From: Dehalococcoidia bacterium
GTDB taxonomy: Bacteria > Chloroflexota > Dehalococcoidia > UBA2979
Length of the DNA stretch: 38,799 bases
Direction of reading: 5' to 3'
NCBI GenBank assembly: GCA_020845735.1
Contig: JADLFF010000024.1
Span: forward strand, 1 to 38,799
Both the position numbers and the translations under genes were made by a program. The notes beneath the pieces were generated by a model, which saw only the letters and a program-made list of their open reading frames with translations, did not search any database and was not told the DNA's origin. Positions 31,533 to 38,799 of the stretch are shown in pieces. Position 1 is the first letter of the stretch. The number at the start of each line of letters is the position of its first letter.

Positions 31533-32627
31533 TTAGCGGGGGTGGTCGCGATGCGCGATCGCGGCCAGGAGTACGCGCGCTTTCGCCCCGCGGCGTCCCC
31601 ATGTCAACAGCGAGGGCAGGCCGCCTCGGAGGAGCCCGGTCTCTGGCGCGAACTGCACCGCCCGCCGCAGGCGCCACTGCCGATGGGGCTCCAGCGACAG
31701 CACGCGCGATCGAGGCCAGAGCAACGACTGGGTCGTGCGGTCGAGCAATCCCCGCCGCGACACGATCGCTCGTGCGCCCTCGGGCAGCGGGGTGCCGAGG
31801 ACGTCCGCGAGCAGCGAGAGCACGTAGCCAACCGACGACAGGCACCCCTCCGTGGCGGCGATCGCCTCGATGCGAGTCCAGTCGAAAGCCACGCGGCGCA
31901 CCATCAGGTCCAGGTCCTTGAACCAGACGAGGCGTTCAAAGTTGTGGCGCTGCAGGTGCACCGCCAGGAGCACGAACTGGTCGTGGTCGTCGAGCACCCG
32001 CGCCGCAAGGCCGCCCGGTGCGGGCTGCGCGCGGTGCCAGACCTCGTCGAGGGTGAGCGGCCGCAGGCCGATCTGCAAGTGGTCGCGATGCAGCTCGACG
32101 ATGCAGCCGTCCGAGCGTTCGAAGATCGACTGGAACTTGGCGTGGTCGTGGTGCAGCGGGTCGTCGTGGCCGCCGCCGGTCAGCGTGAACCCCCGCGCCT
32201 CGAGGAGTTCGTGGGCGCGCTCTTCATCGGTGTCCCGCACGAGCAGGTCGATGTCTCCGTACGGGCGCAGCTCGGGCCGCGGATAATAGCGTGCCGCGAC
32301 TGCCGGTCCTTTCAACAGGATGGAGGGAATCGCGCACTGGTCGAAGGTCTTGAGCAGCGCGCGCAACTCGTGCTCAAGCTGCAGCCCGAGGAGGGCGCGG
32401 CGCAGCGCGGCCGCACGGAGCCCCGAGCTGTCGGCGACTGCACTGCGGCCCGCCGCATCGAGGGCCGCCACGATCCATGGCTCCATGCGCTGCTCGACGG
32501 CGATCTCACACAGCTGCCGCGTGTCGAGTCGGTCCAGCGCCGTGACGAGCCCGCGGCTCAGGCGCGGCGTATCACCCTGCGAGGCGATGCGCAGCCACTG
32601 CGCCGTGCGCCGACGATCGGCGCTCAT
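31533..32627 (-). CDS. Nucleotidyltransferase-family protein of the lasso operon
   Basis: 364 residues from ATG 32627, sharing TGATG with the permease stop. The nucleotidyltransferase_5-type core is LLKGPAVAARYYPRPELRPYGDIDLLV, with the metal-binding Asp-x-Asp (DID), followed by ARGFTLTGGGHDDPLHHDHAKF and IVELHRD. Proteins of this type recur in lasso clusters that also hold a kinase; in the pseudomycoidin system such a protein is linked to addition of sugar to the phosphorylated peptide. It is the last gene of the operon. The activity on this peptide is inferred from context. Confidence 0.82.
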   Translation of the reverse strand: MSADRRRTAQWLRIASQGDTPRLSRGLVTALDRLDTRQLCEIAVEQRMEPWIVAALDAAGRSAVADSSGLRAAALRRALLGLQLEHELRALLKTFDQCAIPSILLKGPAVAARYYPRPELRPYGDIDLLVRDTDEERAHELLEARGFTLTGGGHDDPLHHDHAKFQSIFERSDGCIVELHRDHLQIGLRPLTLDEVWHRAQPAPGGLAARVLDDHDQFVLLAVHLQRHNFERLVWFKDLDLMVRRVAFDWTRIEAIAATEGCLSSVGYVLSLLADVLGTPLPEGARAIVSRRGLLDRTTQSLLWPRSRVLSLEPHRQWRLRRAVQFAPETGLLRGGLPSLLTWGRRGAKARVLLAAIAHRDHPR

Positions 32628-33421
32628 CAGTACTGCCCCAGCGAGCCGCGCTCGCGTGCGTACTCGAAGGCGCGTGAGACGGCCACCAGCCCGACCGGCA
32701 GCAGGGCTGCGTAGACCGCGACCACCGCGATGTGCAGCTCGAGGTGCGCGACCGCAGCGCCGTTGATGAAGGTGCCACGAATCGCCTCGGCCGCATGCGT
32801 GAGGGGCAGCACGAGTGACACCCAGCGCAACGGCTCGGGCAGCAGGTCGATCGGGAAGATGACGCCACTCAGCAGCGTCGACACGGAGAGCAGGCCGACG
32901 GTGAACGGCTCGTTCTGCTTGAAGGCGATGGTGAACGCCGCCGAGCACAGGCCGATGCCGGCGAACCCCACGAGCACCAGCAGGAGCACGGCCAGGGCCA
33001 GCGGGGCATTGCTCCACGCAAACTGCGCGCCGAGGGCGAAACCGACGAGGGGAATGATCACGATGGGCTGCACCGATATCTGGAGAAGCTGATACAGGCC
33101 GGAGTACGCGACTGCGCTGGCGGCGCGCGTGCGCGTCATCAGGATCGCCTCCAGCGTACCGAGTACCTGCGCTTCGCGGACGGCACCGCGGAACACGGTC
33201 AGGCACGGGTACATCGCGATCTGCAGGGCGGTGCCGATCAGCGCGAAGGCGAAGTAGTCGCCACCATACTGTGCGAGCGCCTCGCGCTGACCCACGAGGT
33301 CCGCGAGGAACCGCGTGCCGATCAGATTGAACGGCATGAGCAGGTACTGGATGAAGAAGCTCGAGCGGTACGTCCACGCGACTCGGAAGTCCCGCTCGAG
33401 GTAGGCGAAGGCCGCGTTCAC
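32627..33421 (-). CDS. ABC-2-type transport permease of the lasso operon
   Basis: 264 residues from GTG 33421, overlapping the ATPase stop by GTGA. Six hydrophobic segments and the family phrase SVSTLLSGVIFPIDLLPEPLRWVSLVLPLTHAAEAIRG, with a first TM near SSFFIQYLLMPFNLIGTRFL, identify an ABC-2 permease. With the preceding ATPase it forms a two-part exporter, instead of the fused LarD/McjD type found in most lasso clusters. Expected cargo: the mature lasso peptide. Confidence 0.9.
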   Translation of the reverse strand: MNAAFAYLERDFRVAWTYRSSFFIQYLLMPFNLIGTRFLADLVGQREALAQYGGDYFAFALIGTALQIAMYPCLTVFRGAVREAQVLGTLEAILMTRTRAASAVAYSGLYQLLQISVQPIVIIPLVGFALGAQFAWSNAPLALAVLLLVLVGFAGIGLCSAAFTIAFKQNEPFTVGLLSVSTLLSGVIFPIDLLPEPLRWVSLVLPLTHAAEAIRGTFINGAAVAHLELHIAVVAVYAALLPVGLVAVSRAFEYARERGSLGQY

Positions 33422-34419
33422 GCTGGCACCGCCTCGCGCAGGCTCGCCAGCCGCTCGAGGAGGGCGCGCATCGGGGTGCCACGCTGGAACCCCGTGATCA
33501 GCGCGCCGCCATCGGTGAGCGCGGCCATGAGCTGATCGAGGGCGAGCTCCCCGGGCTGCGTCCAGATCTCGAGCTGCTGCTCGCCCGCCGCACTCGAGGA
33601 GACGTGGATGTCGCGCACCCCGCGGACCGTGCGCAGGGTCGTCACGGTCGCCGGCTGCATCCCGCGGACGGAGACCGTGACGCCCTCGGCGCCCTGCGCG
33701 GTGCGGGCCAGCGACTCGGGCGTGAGCTCGTCGGCGATGACGCCGCCGTGCAGCACGCCGATCCGGTCCCCCTCGGCGAGCGCCTGGTCGAGCTGGTGCG
33801 TGACCATGAGGACGCACCCGCCGCTCTGGCGCATCTCGTCGCGCACCACGTGCATGGCGTCGGTGGCGTGGCCCGGGTCGAGGCTGCGCGTGGGCTCGTC
33901 CATCAGCAGCACGCGCGGCACGACGATCAGCCCGCGCGCGATCGCGAGTCGTTGCCGCATCCCGGTCGACAGTTCGCCGAACGGGCGCTCGCGTGCACTG
34001 ACGAGGTCGAAGCGCTCGAGCAGGGTGTCGACACGGCGTCGAGCGGCGTCGGGGCGCAACCCCTCGAGGCGCGCGAAGAAGACCAGGTTGTGGAACGCGC
34101 TGATGCGCCAGTGAAACGAGCGCTCGTCCGCGAGGGCGTAGCCGACCTGCTCGCGGGCAGCGGTCCTCCGGACGTCGACCCCATCGATCTGGACGGCGCC
34201 GCTCGAGGGGCGGGTCAACCCCGCGACGATGCGCAGCAGGGTGGTCTTGCCCGTCCCGTTCTGGCCGATCACGCAGTACCACTCGCCGTCCTGGACCTGC
34301 ATGTGCACGCCGCGGAGGACGTGCTGGTCCATGGGCGCCCGGCGCAGCAGCTCACGGAGTCCCGATCGCCGTGACGGGAAGGAGCGCGTGACCTCGCTGA
34401 TCGTCAGGACGGGGCTCAC
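33418..34419 (-). CDS. ABC transporter ATPase of the lasso operon
   Basis: 333 residues from GTG 34419, 4 nt after the kinase stop. Walker A (GQNGTGKTTLLR), Q-loop region, signature LSTGMRQR, Walker B VLLMDEP and switch THQ are all present in the first 230 residues. The last about 100 residues form an accessory domain (VSVRGMQPATVTTLRTVRGVRDIHV). It powers export with the neighbouring permease in the inner membrane. Confidence 0.94.
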   Translation of the reverse strand: MSPVLTISEVTRSFPSRRSGLRELLRRAPMDQHVLRGVHMQVQDGEWYCVIGQNGTGKTTLLRIVAGLTRPSSGAVQIDGVDVRRTAAREQVGYALADERSFHWRISAFHNLVFFARLEGLRPDAARRRVDTLLERFDLVSARERPFGELSTGMRQRLAIARGLIVVPRVLLMDEPTRSLDPGHATDAMHVVRDEMRQSGGCVLMVTHQLDQALAEGDRIGVLHGGVIADELTPESLARTAQGAEGVTVSVRGMQPATVTTLRTVRGVRDIHVSSSAAGEQQLEIWTQPGELALDQLMAALTDGGALITGFQRGTPMRALLERLASLREAVPA

Positions 34420-34423
34420 TCGC

Positions 34424-35425
34424 TCAGCCTCGCGTCACGCTCTCCGAGTCCTGCAGCAGGCGTTCGCGCAGCTGCTGCAGGTGGTCGAAGCTGCGGAAGT
34501 AGCTCACGAGGCGCACCGGCACCGAGGCCGCCAGGCGCGACCCCGCATCGAGGGCGTGCTGTGCGCGGATGCCGCGCAGCAGCTCGGGCATGTACATCGC
34601 GCCCTGGACCGCAAGCGCCGCCTCCAGGGAGGTGAGCTCGTGGAACTCGACGGTGTCCGCGCGCTCCTCGTCCAGGTGCGGGCGCAACAGGTAGAGCACC
34701 CGCAGCGGCAGCACGTCGCTGCCGATCGCGCCCCAGTGCTTGCCGATGTCCACGCGCTTCTTGTCGAGCCACGAGAAGGCGCGCTCGTACTCGTGCGCGT
34801 CCAGCACCCCCAGGCCCTTGAGGCTTTCGTCCCATAGCTTGAGCTTCGGCACGAACGGCGTCGCGAGCCAGCGGCCGTCCACCTCGCGGACCGGCAGGAT
34901 GTCGTCCGAAAGGAGTGGGTGCCCGGCGAGGGTGAACGATGCGCCGAGCGTGGACTTGCCGAGTCCGGACGGTGCCGAGAACGCGACCGCACCTCCGGCC
35001 CACGGCACTGCCGAGGCGTGGAGGAGGGTCTCGCCGCGCTGTTGCGCCGCCACGCCCAGGACGGGGCCACCGAGGTAGGTCTCGATGTCCTCGTCCTGTG
35101 CGTCGGGCGCGAACTCGTACTCCACGAGGCGGCCATCGGGATGCAGCCAGATACGGCCCACCCGGCGAATCACCCACTGCACGCCCGAGCTGTCCTCGTA
35201 TGCGCGCAGCACAGGGTCGCCCTCATCGAGGAGTTCGCGGATCAGTTCACCAAGTGGGGGGAAGGGGCCGGTCGCGCGCCGGATCTCGAGGGCGGGCGCC
35301 TCTTCGGCGTCCCCCACGGGAACCAGGTCCGCGAACGGGTAGTCGGACGCGATCACGCTTCCTGCGAACCGGAACAGCATCGAGGGCGTCCCCTTCATCA
35401 CCTCGATTGTCGTGGCACTTGTCAT
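34424..35425 (-). CDS. HPr-kinase-like lasso peptide kinase
   Basis: 333 residues from ATG 35425 with AGGA about 7 nt upstream. The kinase core is LLHASAV (His136), Walker A APSGLGKSTL (151-160) and LLSDDILPV (Asp174-Asp175), the pattern of HPr kinase/phosphorylase-like proteins. Such enzymes in paeninodin-type clusters (PadeK, ThcoK) phosphorylate the side chain of the C-terminal serine of the lasso precursor. The precursor encoded just upstream ends in serine, which fits. The N-terminal 120 residues form a substrate-binding-like region. Separated from the precursor gene by 115 bp with two hairpins. Confidence 0.85.
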   Translation of the reverse strand: MTSATTIEVMKGTPSMLFRFAGSVIASDYPFADLVPVGDAEEAPALEIRRATGPFPPLGELIRELLDEGDPVLRAYEDSSGVQWVIRRVGRIWLHPDGRLVEYEFAPDAQDEDIETYLGGPVLGVAAQQRGETLLHASAVPWAGGAVAFSAPSGLGKSTLGASFTLAGHPLLSDDILPVREVDGRWLATPFVPKLKLWDESLKGLGVLDAHEYERAFSWLDKKRVDIGKHWGAIGSDVLPLRVLYLLRPHLDEERADTVEFHELTSLEAALAVQGAMYMPELLRGIRAQHALDAGSRLAASVPVRLVSYFRSFDHLQQLRERLLQDSESVTRG

Positions 35426-35444
35426 CAGCGTCCTGTGTTGGTCC

Positions 35445-35470
35445 GGCCGCCCGACCGAAGCCGGGCGGCC
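35445..35470 (-). terminator. Hairpin between precursor and kinase genes
   Basis: GGCCGCCCG (35445-35453) pairs with CGGGCGGCC (35462-35470): 9-bp stem, 8-nt loop. It lies 71 bp after the precursor stop and 20 bp before the kinase start. As a leaky terminator it would yield more precursor than tailoring/export mRNA. Confidence 0.6.
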
Positions 35471-35494
35471 CCCCGAAGGTCCTGCAGCTGTCTC

Positions 35495-35512
35495 CGCGAC
35501 TCGTAAGTCGCG
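35495..35512 (-). terminator. Second hairpin after the precursor gene
   Basis: CGCGACT (35495-35501), loop CGTA, AGTCGCG (35506-35512), 28 bp past the precursor stop. With the next hairpin it forms a tandem structure that may protect the 3' end of the precursor mRNA. Confidence 0.5.
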
Positions 35513-35540
35513 GGCTAGTCGGTAGGCGTCTTAGCGGAAG

Positions 35541-35672
35541 CTAGGAGCCGCCACCAGGCGATCGCAGGTCGACCGGGAAGATCGAGTCAAGCGCGCCGAT
35601 GCCGGAGCCCCGAGTCACGGACGCGAGGTCGCCAGCGACCGTCATGCCTGGCTTCGTGTAGGGCTTGCGCAT
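35541..35672 (-). CDS. Lasso peptide precursor (43 aa, 8-residue ring predicted)
   Basis: Start ATG 35672 with AAAGGAGG 7 nt upstream. Leader residues 1-21 (MRKPYTKPGM TVAGDLASVT then R21) contain YTKP, the YxxP motif read by the RRE protein, and Thr20 at position -2 of the cut, both hallmarks of lasso leaders. The core begins at Gly22: GSGIGALD with Asp29 at core position 8, giving a Gly1-Asp8 macrolactam, then a 14-residue loop/tail containing FPVDLRSP and ending GGGS. The terminal Ser43 is the known target of lasso kinases. Length and layout fit class II lasso peptides. The gene sits 13 nt after the cyclase gene. Confidence 0.9.
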   Translation of the reverse strand: MRKPYTKPGMTVAGDLASVTRGSGIGALDSIFPVDLRSPGGGS

Positions 35673-35685
35673 GGGTTTCCTCCTT

Positions 35686-37554
35686 TCACAAAGAATGAAG
35701 AACAGCTTCGGTGCGTTGTGCACCACCCGCTGCAGAACCCCAGATCGTGTCCAGCCAGAGGCCGGCATTCAGAAGACGCCAGGACTGCCACCCATACGGG
35801 TGCCTGTCGGCGATGTACCGGTCGATTTCCGCGTCCGCCTGCTCGGGAATGACGCCGGGCATCGTCCGCACACGACTGCGCGCACGGTCGACCCGAACCC
35901 GTTCCTCGAGAAGGCCGCGGTGGAAGACGTCGTCGTACCGCCCTTTGTCGGTCCGATTTGCGATCTCGGAAGGGAGCACGCGCAGCAGCGCCTGGCGGAG
36001 GGGGTACTTCGTCGTCCCCGCGTACTGCTTCACCCAGTCCGGCGTGCTTGCCAGGAGTTCCAGCAGCCGGAGGTCGTAGAACGGCGTCGCGTAAGTCATG
36101 CCATTCGCCTGGATGCACCACCGATCACGCCAGGCGAGGAGCGGCAGGAAGCGCTCGACGTAACGCCACTCGTACGCCCTCGAGTGCTGCCGAGACCAGA
36201 TCGTTGGCGCGCTCACGATGCTCACCCAGTCCGCTCGAGGGCGCGCCGCCGGAGCGAAGCCGGAGGGATTCCAGCGCCCGGTCGCGTGACGCAGCTTGCG
36301 CTTGGGTCCGCTGGGCACCAGCCACCGATATGCCTCGTGCGCGACGACGGCGGCGCGGTGGCGGCGTCCCTGGAGCCCCGCGAGGCGCCACGTCTCCCGG
36401 AGCCGATGATCGACAAGGGCGTCGGCGACGGCGCTCCCGTTGCCCTGCAGCCACTCGTCGCCGCCGTCCCCGGTGAGCATGGTTCGCATGCCAAGCGAGG
36501 CGGCGAACTTCGCCTGGGCGAGCTGCATCGGAGCCTGCGGTGGGATCTGCGGACCGTCGAAGTGCTCGTCCCGGAGGTGGCTGCTGCTAAGCGCCCAGCA
36601 CTCCTTCACGCCGATCGACTCGTACGGCACGCCGAGGTGCTCTACGACGATGCGCTGGTAGTCACGCTCGTCCCACCGCGTGTCCTCGGCGTAGGTGCTC
36701 ACGGCCGTGACAGGAGCGAATTCTGAGGCGCGTGCGAGCAGGTACGAGGAATCCAGGCCACCACTGAAGAAGACCCCGACTGGACCCCGCGAACGCACGC
36801 GTGCGCGCACGGCCAGGTCGAACGCGGCGATGAACGCCTCGACGTAGTCCGCTGGAGTGCTGCAGCCGGTGTCGGAAACGCGGGGCGCGGACCAGAATCG
36901 AGTGGTCCGCACATCTCCGTCCGCAACGAAGCAGTTCTCGCCTCCCCGCAGTTCGCGGAGGTGCTGGTACGGGGTCGACGACGGCACGAAGACCGCGTCA
37001 CCGATGAGCCGGAGCGCATAGTCGTAGTCCGGCTGCGGCGGGAGCCACGAGGGCTGCAGCACCTGCAACGGCTCGGAGCCGATGGCAAACAGGCCGTCGT
37101 GCTCCGCGTAGAACAGCGTGCGGAACCCCATCGGGTCCTTCGCCGCGAACAGCCGTCGAGCGGTGGCGTCCCAGATCACGATCGCCCAGTCACCGAGGAG
37201 CCGCGTGACGCAGGCGTCGCCCCAGCGCATGTACGCCTCGAGGACGTGGTCGGCATCGGTGGCCTCGCGGGCGCGCTCACCCTTCCAGCCGAAGGCGCGC
37301 GCCAGCTCCTCGCGGTTGTCGATGCGGCCGTCCCACACGAGGTGGTAGCGGCCGGTTGGATCGACGAGCGGCAGGATCTCGCGCTCGGCCTCGGGTGTGG
37401 TCGGGCGGAACGCCTGGCCGAGGGCGACCCCCTCGCCGAGCCAGAGGGTCGGCTCGCCGGCGCCTCGATGGCGGATGGCGTCGATCTGGGCCTGCGCGAG
37501 CTCGCGCGGCACGGGCCGTCCATCGAGGGATACGAGCGCGAGGACGCCGCTCAC
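35686..37554 (-). CDS. Lasso cyclase (asparagine-synthetase homolog)
   Basis: 622 residues from GTG 37554, overlapping the peptidase stop (GTGA). It is the ATP-dependent macrolactam synthetase that adenylates the side chain of core Asp8 and joins it to Gly1. The N-terminal Ntn domain (1-220) lacks the catalytic Cys2 (MSGVLALV), so it cannot hydrolyse glutamine. The synthetase domain has the PP-loop FSGGLDSS (about 263-270), MLTGDGGDEWLQGNG and RPPADW-like region (RPRADWVSIV), and KYPLRQALLRVLPSEIANRTDKGRYD. Length is typical for lasso C proteins (560-640). Confidence 0.92.
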   Translation of the reverse strand: MSGVLALVSLDGRPVPRELAQAQIDAIRHRGAGEPTLWLGEGVALGQAFRPTTPEAEREILPLVDPTGRYHLVWDGRIDNREELARAFGWKGERAREATDADHVLEAYMRWGDACVTRLLGDWAIVIWDATARRLFAAKDPMGFRTLFYAEHDGLFAIGSEPLQVLQPSWLPPQPDYDYALRLIGDAVFVPSSTPYQHLRELRGGENCFVADGDVRTTRFWSAPRVSDTGCSTPADYVEAFIAAFDLAVRARVRSRGPVGVFFSGGLDSSYLLARASEFAPVTAVSTYAEDTRWDERDYQRIVVEHLGVPYESIGVKECWALSSSHLRDEHFDGPQIPPQAPMQLAQAKFAASLGMRTMLTGDGGDEWLQGNGSAVADALVDHRLRETWRLAGLQGRRHRAAVVAHEAYRWLVPSGPKRKLRHATGRWNPSGFAPAARPRADWVSIVSAPTIWSRQHSRAYEWRYVERFLPLLAWRDRWCIQANGMTYATPFYDLRLLELLASTPDWVKQYAGTTKYPLRQALLRVLPSEIANRTDKGRYDDVFHRGLLEERVRVDRARSRVRTMPGVIPEQADAEIDRYIADRHPYGWQSWRLLNAGLWLDTIWGSAAGGAQRTEAVLHSL

Positions 37555-37988
37555 AGCGCACGCTCACGTGATGGCTGCGCGTCGATGGGCAGGAAGCCCT
37601 GCTCGAGGCGGTCCGGGTCGAGCACGATGTCAGCGAGTTCGACCCACGCGTGGGCCTCGACGGCGGCCTCTTCGGACTTCCGCACGCCCACCCGCAGCCG
37701 TCCTCGCAGGCCGTGCGCCTCGAGGAGTGCCTGGAAGACGAGCGCTGTCTGGAGGCAGAGCACGGGCAGCGGCCAGAAGCGCCGCGCCCGCTGGACCGCC
37801 CGGACAAGGAGCCACGGGTCGACGCCGCTTGCGTTCAGCTCCGCACGGGTGGACGGCGTCACCTCGAGGCCGCGGCGCGTGGCCGCAGTCACAGCGGGGT
37901 TTCCGCCACCTCGGAAGAGCACGGTCGTCCGCGCCACCAGCACGAGCGCGCGGAGCGTCACCCAGAAAGCGTCCGCCTTACGGAACAT
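37551..37988 (-). CDS. Lasso leader peptidase B2 (transglutaminase-like)
   Basis: 145 residues from ATG 37988, sharing TGATG with the RRE gene stop. The catalytic triad pattern is visible: Cys78 in LPVLCLQTALVFQALLEAHG, His113 in EAHAWVEL and an Asp shortly after (Asp120 or Asp124). This is the split-B architecture in which B2 cuts the leader, here predicted after Arg21 of the precursor with Thr at -2. It acts with B1 on nascent precursor in the cytosol. Confidence 0.92.
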   Translation of the reverse strand: MFRKADAFWVTLRALVLVARTTVLFRGGGNPAVTAATRRGLEVTPSTRAELNASGVDPWLLVRAVQRARRFWPLPVLCLQTALVFQALLEAHGLRGRLRVGVRKSEEAAVEAHAWVELADIVLDPDRLEQGFLPIDAQPSRERAL

Positions 37989-38263
37989 CAGGCCTCCGCG
38001 ATCAATCCGGCCTCAACTGCACCCCGGAGGAAGCTCACCACGTCCTCCCGAGCAGTCCCCGCATCGACCTCGAACTCCGCGACGGTTTCCGTCACGATCT
38101 GCTCGAGAGAGGCGTTTCGGTCGATGCCCTGCCAGACCATCGCGCCCACTGCGTTGAGCGAGTAGTACACGCCCGAGCGCAGGTCCAGCAGCACCATCTC
38201 ATCCCCGACGGCCCGGGCGACGACCCCGTCGACTGCCCGGTAATGCTCGTGAGCCACGGTCAT
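37988..38263 (-). CDS. PqqD-like RRE protein B1 of the lasso operon
   Basis: First gene of the operon. ATG 38263 has GGGGG at suitable spacing; the ATG at 38266 directly before would add one residue. About 91 residues. The RiPP-recognition fold is seen as EMVLLDLRSGVYYSLNAVGAMVWQGID (beta-hairpin and first helix of PqqD) and a final helix pair. It binds the leader (YxxP) and presents it to peptidase and cyclase. Confidence 0.92.
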   Translation of the reverse strand: MTVAHEHYRAVDGVVARAVGDEMVLLDLRSGVYYSLNAVGAMVWQGIDRNASLEQIVTETVAEFEVDAGTAREDVVSFLRGAVEAGLIAEA

Positions 38264-38266
38264 CAT

Positions 38267-38572
38267 TCCCCCAGGTTTGCGTCGACGTGGTGCTGCGCAC
38301 GTCGTTCGTGTCTCCGGGAGGTTAGCCCGGTATTCTGTTGTGGCGGTTGACCGCTGGTGGGCTTACTCACAATTGCCTTTCTGTTGACCTTGACCAGACG
38401 ACGGGTCACGGGATCGCGCATCTCGCGAAGCGGTGATTGCATCTGTGGTCCGGCCCGAACGAGGCCGAGCGAGCCCTGCGAACCTGTCATCCATCCGACA
38501 CCCCTCGACGTGGCGCCCGGGCCACCCGCTCGTTGTGCCCACCGCTCCCGAGGTGCATCCTCCACGCATGGC
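38267..38572. other. Divergent intergenic region, lasso operon / comM
   Basis: 306 bp without a supported gene. A minus ORF to 38790 covers it but reads poorly. TTGACC occurs three times on the plus strand (at about 38347, 38383 and 38389), and GCGGTTGACCGC forms a small palindrome. No confident promoter was found on either strand. Confidence 0.5.
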
Positions 38573-38799
38573 ATGGACGCCACGGTCGTGAACCCCGCGC
38601 GCACCCGCAGTGGCGCGCTCCTCGGCATCGAGGGGATCCCCGTCGACGTCGAGGTCGACATCGGGAGTGGGTTGCCGGCGTTCAACATCGTCGGGTTGCC
38701 CGATACCGCGGTGCAGGAGGCGCGCGAGCGCGTCCGGGCCGCCATCCGCAACTCGGGGTTCGACTTCCCCCTCCGCCGCATCACGGTCAACCTCGCTCC
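38573..38799 (+). CDS. comM: YifB/ComM-type Mg-chelatase-like ATPase (5' end only)
   Basis: 75 codons from ATG 38573 reach the window end. The text [20 protein letters not shown], then [20 protein letters not shown] and [30 protein letters not shown], is the conserved N-terminal (Lon-S5-like fold) block of the family. Known ComM is a branch-migration helicase acting in natural transformation. The ATPase core lies outside the window. Start is fairly secure; a GTG at 38588 is an alternative. Confidence 0.92.
   Translation, partial: MDATVVNPARTRSGALLGIEGIPVDVEVDIGSGLPAFNIVGLPDTAVQEARERVRAAIRNSGFDFPLRRITVNLA

Noticed and set aside
38263..38790. 175-codon minus ORF upstream of the lasso operon
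   Set aside because: It is antisense to comM and then low-quality across the intergenic region; no ribosome site and no leader/core-like peptide found.

Overview
The window comes from a high-G+C bacterium. Long GC-rich ORFs on both strands, Shine-Dalgarno starts, a class A RNase P RNA, an EAL-HDOD protein, a second HDOD protein and an FbiB-C-like nitroreductase suggest Chloroflexota (Dehalococcoidia/Tepidiforma-like). A deep actinobacterial lineage cannot be excluded from sequence alone.

Layout. (1) 1-1084: 3' part of prfA and tRNA-Gln(CUG). (2) 1041-10644: a 9.6 kb integrated element bounded by a perfect 45-bp repeat of the 3' part of the tRNA-Gln gene. It carries a primase-polymerase, a candidate iteron origin (GTCGGA repeats), many small phage-like genes, a terminase-small-subunit-like protein, a tyrosine integrase and a DUF3800-like cargo gene beside the right end. 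It encodes no capsid, portal, tail or large terminase, so it looks like a phage satellite or an integrative plasmid. (3) 10655-21484: housekeeping and signalling genes: EAL-HDOD, EamA transporter, DHFR-like reductase, hisS, FbiB-C-like nitroreductase, rel (ppGpp), SDR, GlsB/YeaQ, rnpB, a DUF2975-XRE pair with its own operator, and pirin with its operator. (4) 21710-28123: a 1719-aa secreted modular protein, divergent from a LuxR-type regulator. Its centre has spaced Arg/Lys/Lys/Asp-x-Asp residues resembling edema-factor/CyaA adenylyl cyclases. (5) 28266-31360: tRNA-Cys, HDOD protein, lipoprotein, small proteins, tRNA-Val and a LysM protein. (6) 31533-38266: a complete lasso-peptide operon on the minus strand, in the order RRE protein B1, leader peptidase B2, cyclase C, precursor A, HPr-kinase-like K, ABC ATPase, ABC permease, nucleotidyltransferase. 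(7) 38573-end: start of a YifB/ComM-type gene.

How the parts work together. In the lasso operon B1 binds the leader, B2 cuts after Arg21, and C joins Gly1 to Asp8. The core ends in serine, the residue phosphorylated by known lasso kinases, and the nucleotidyltransferase suggests a second decoration before export. In the element, int plus the att repeats move it and the primase with the GTCGGA cluster would replicate it. The TerS-like protein could redirect packaging by a helper phage.

The octamer CGAGGCGT is strikingly frequent in the chromosomal part (26 sites counted by eye) and nearly absent from the element (1 site). All functional calls are from reading the sequence; no database search was run.
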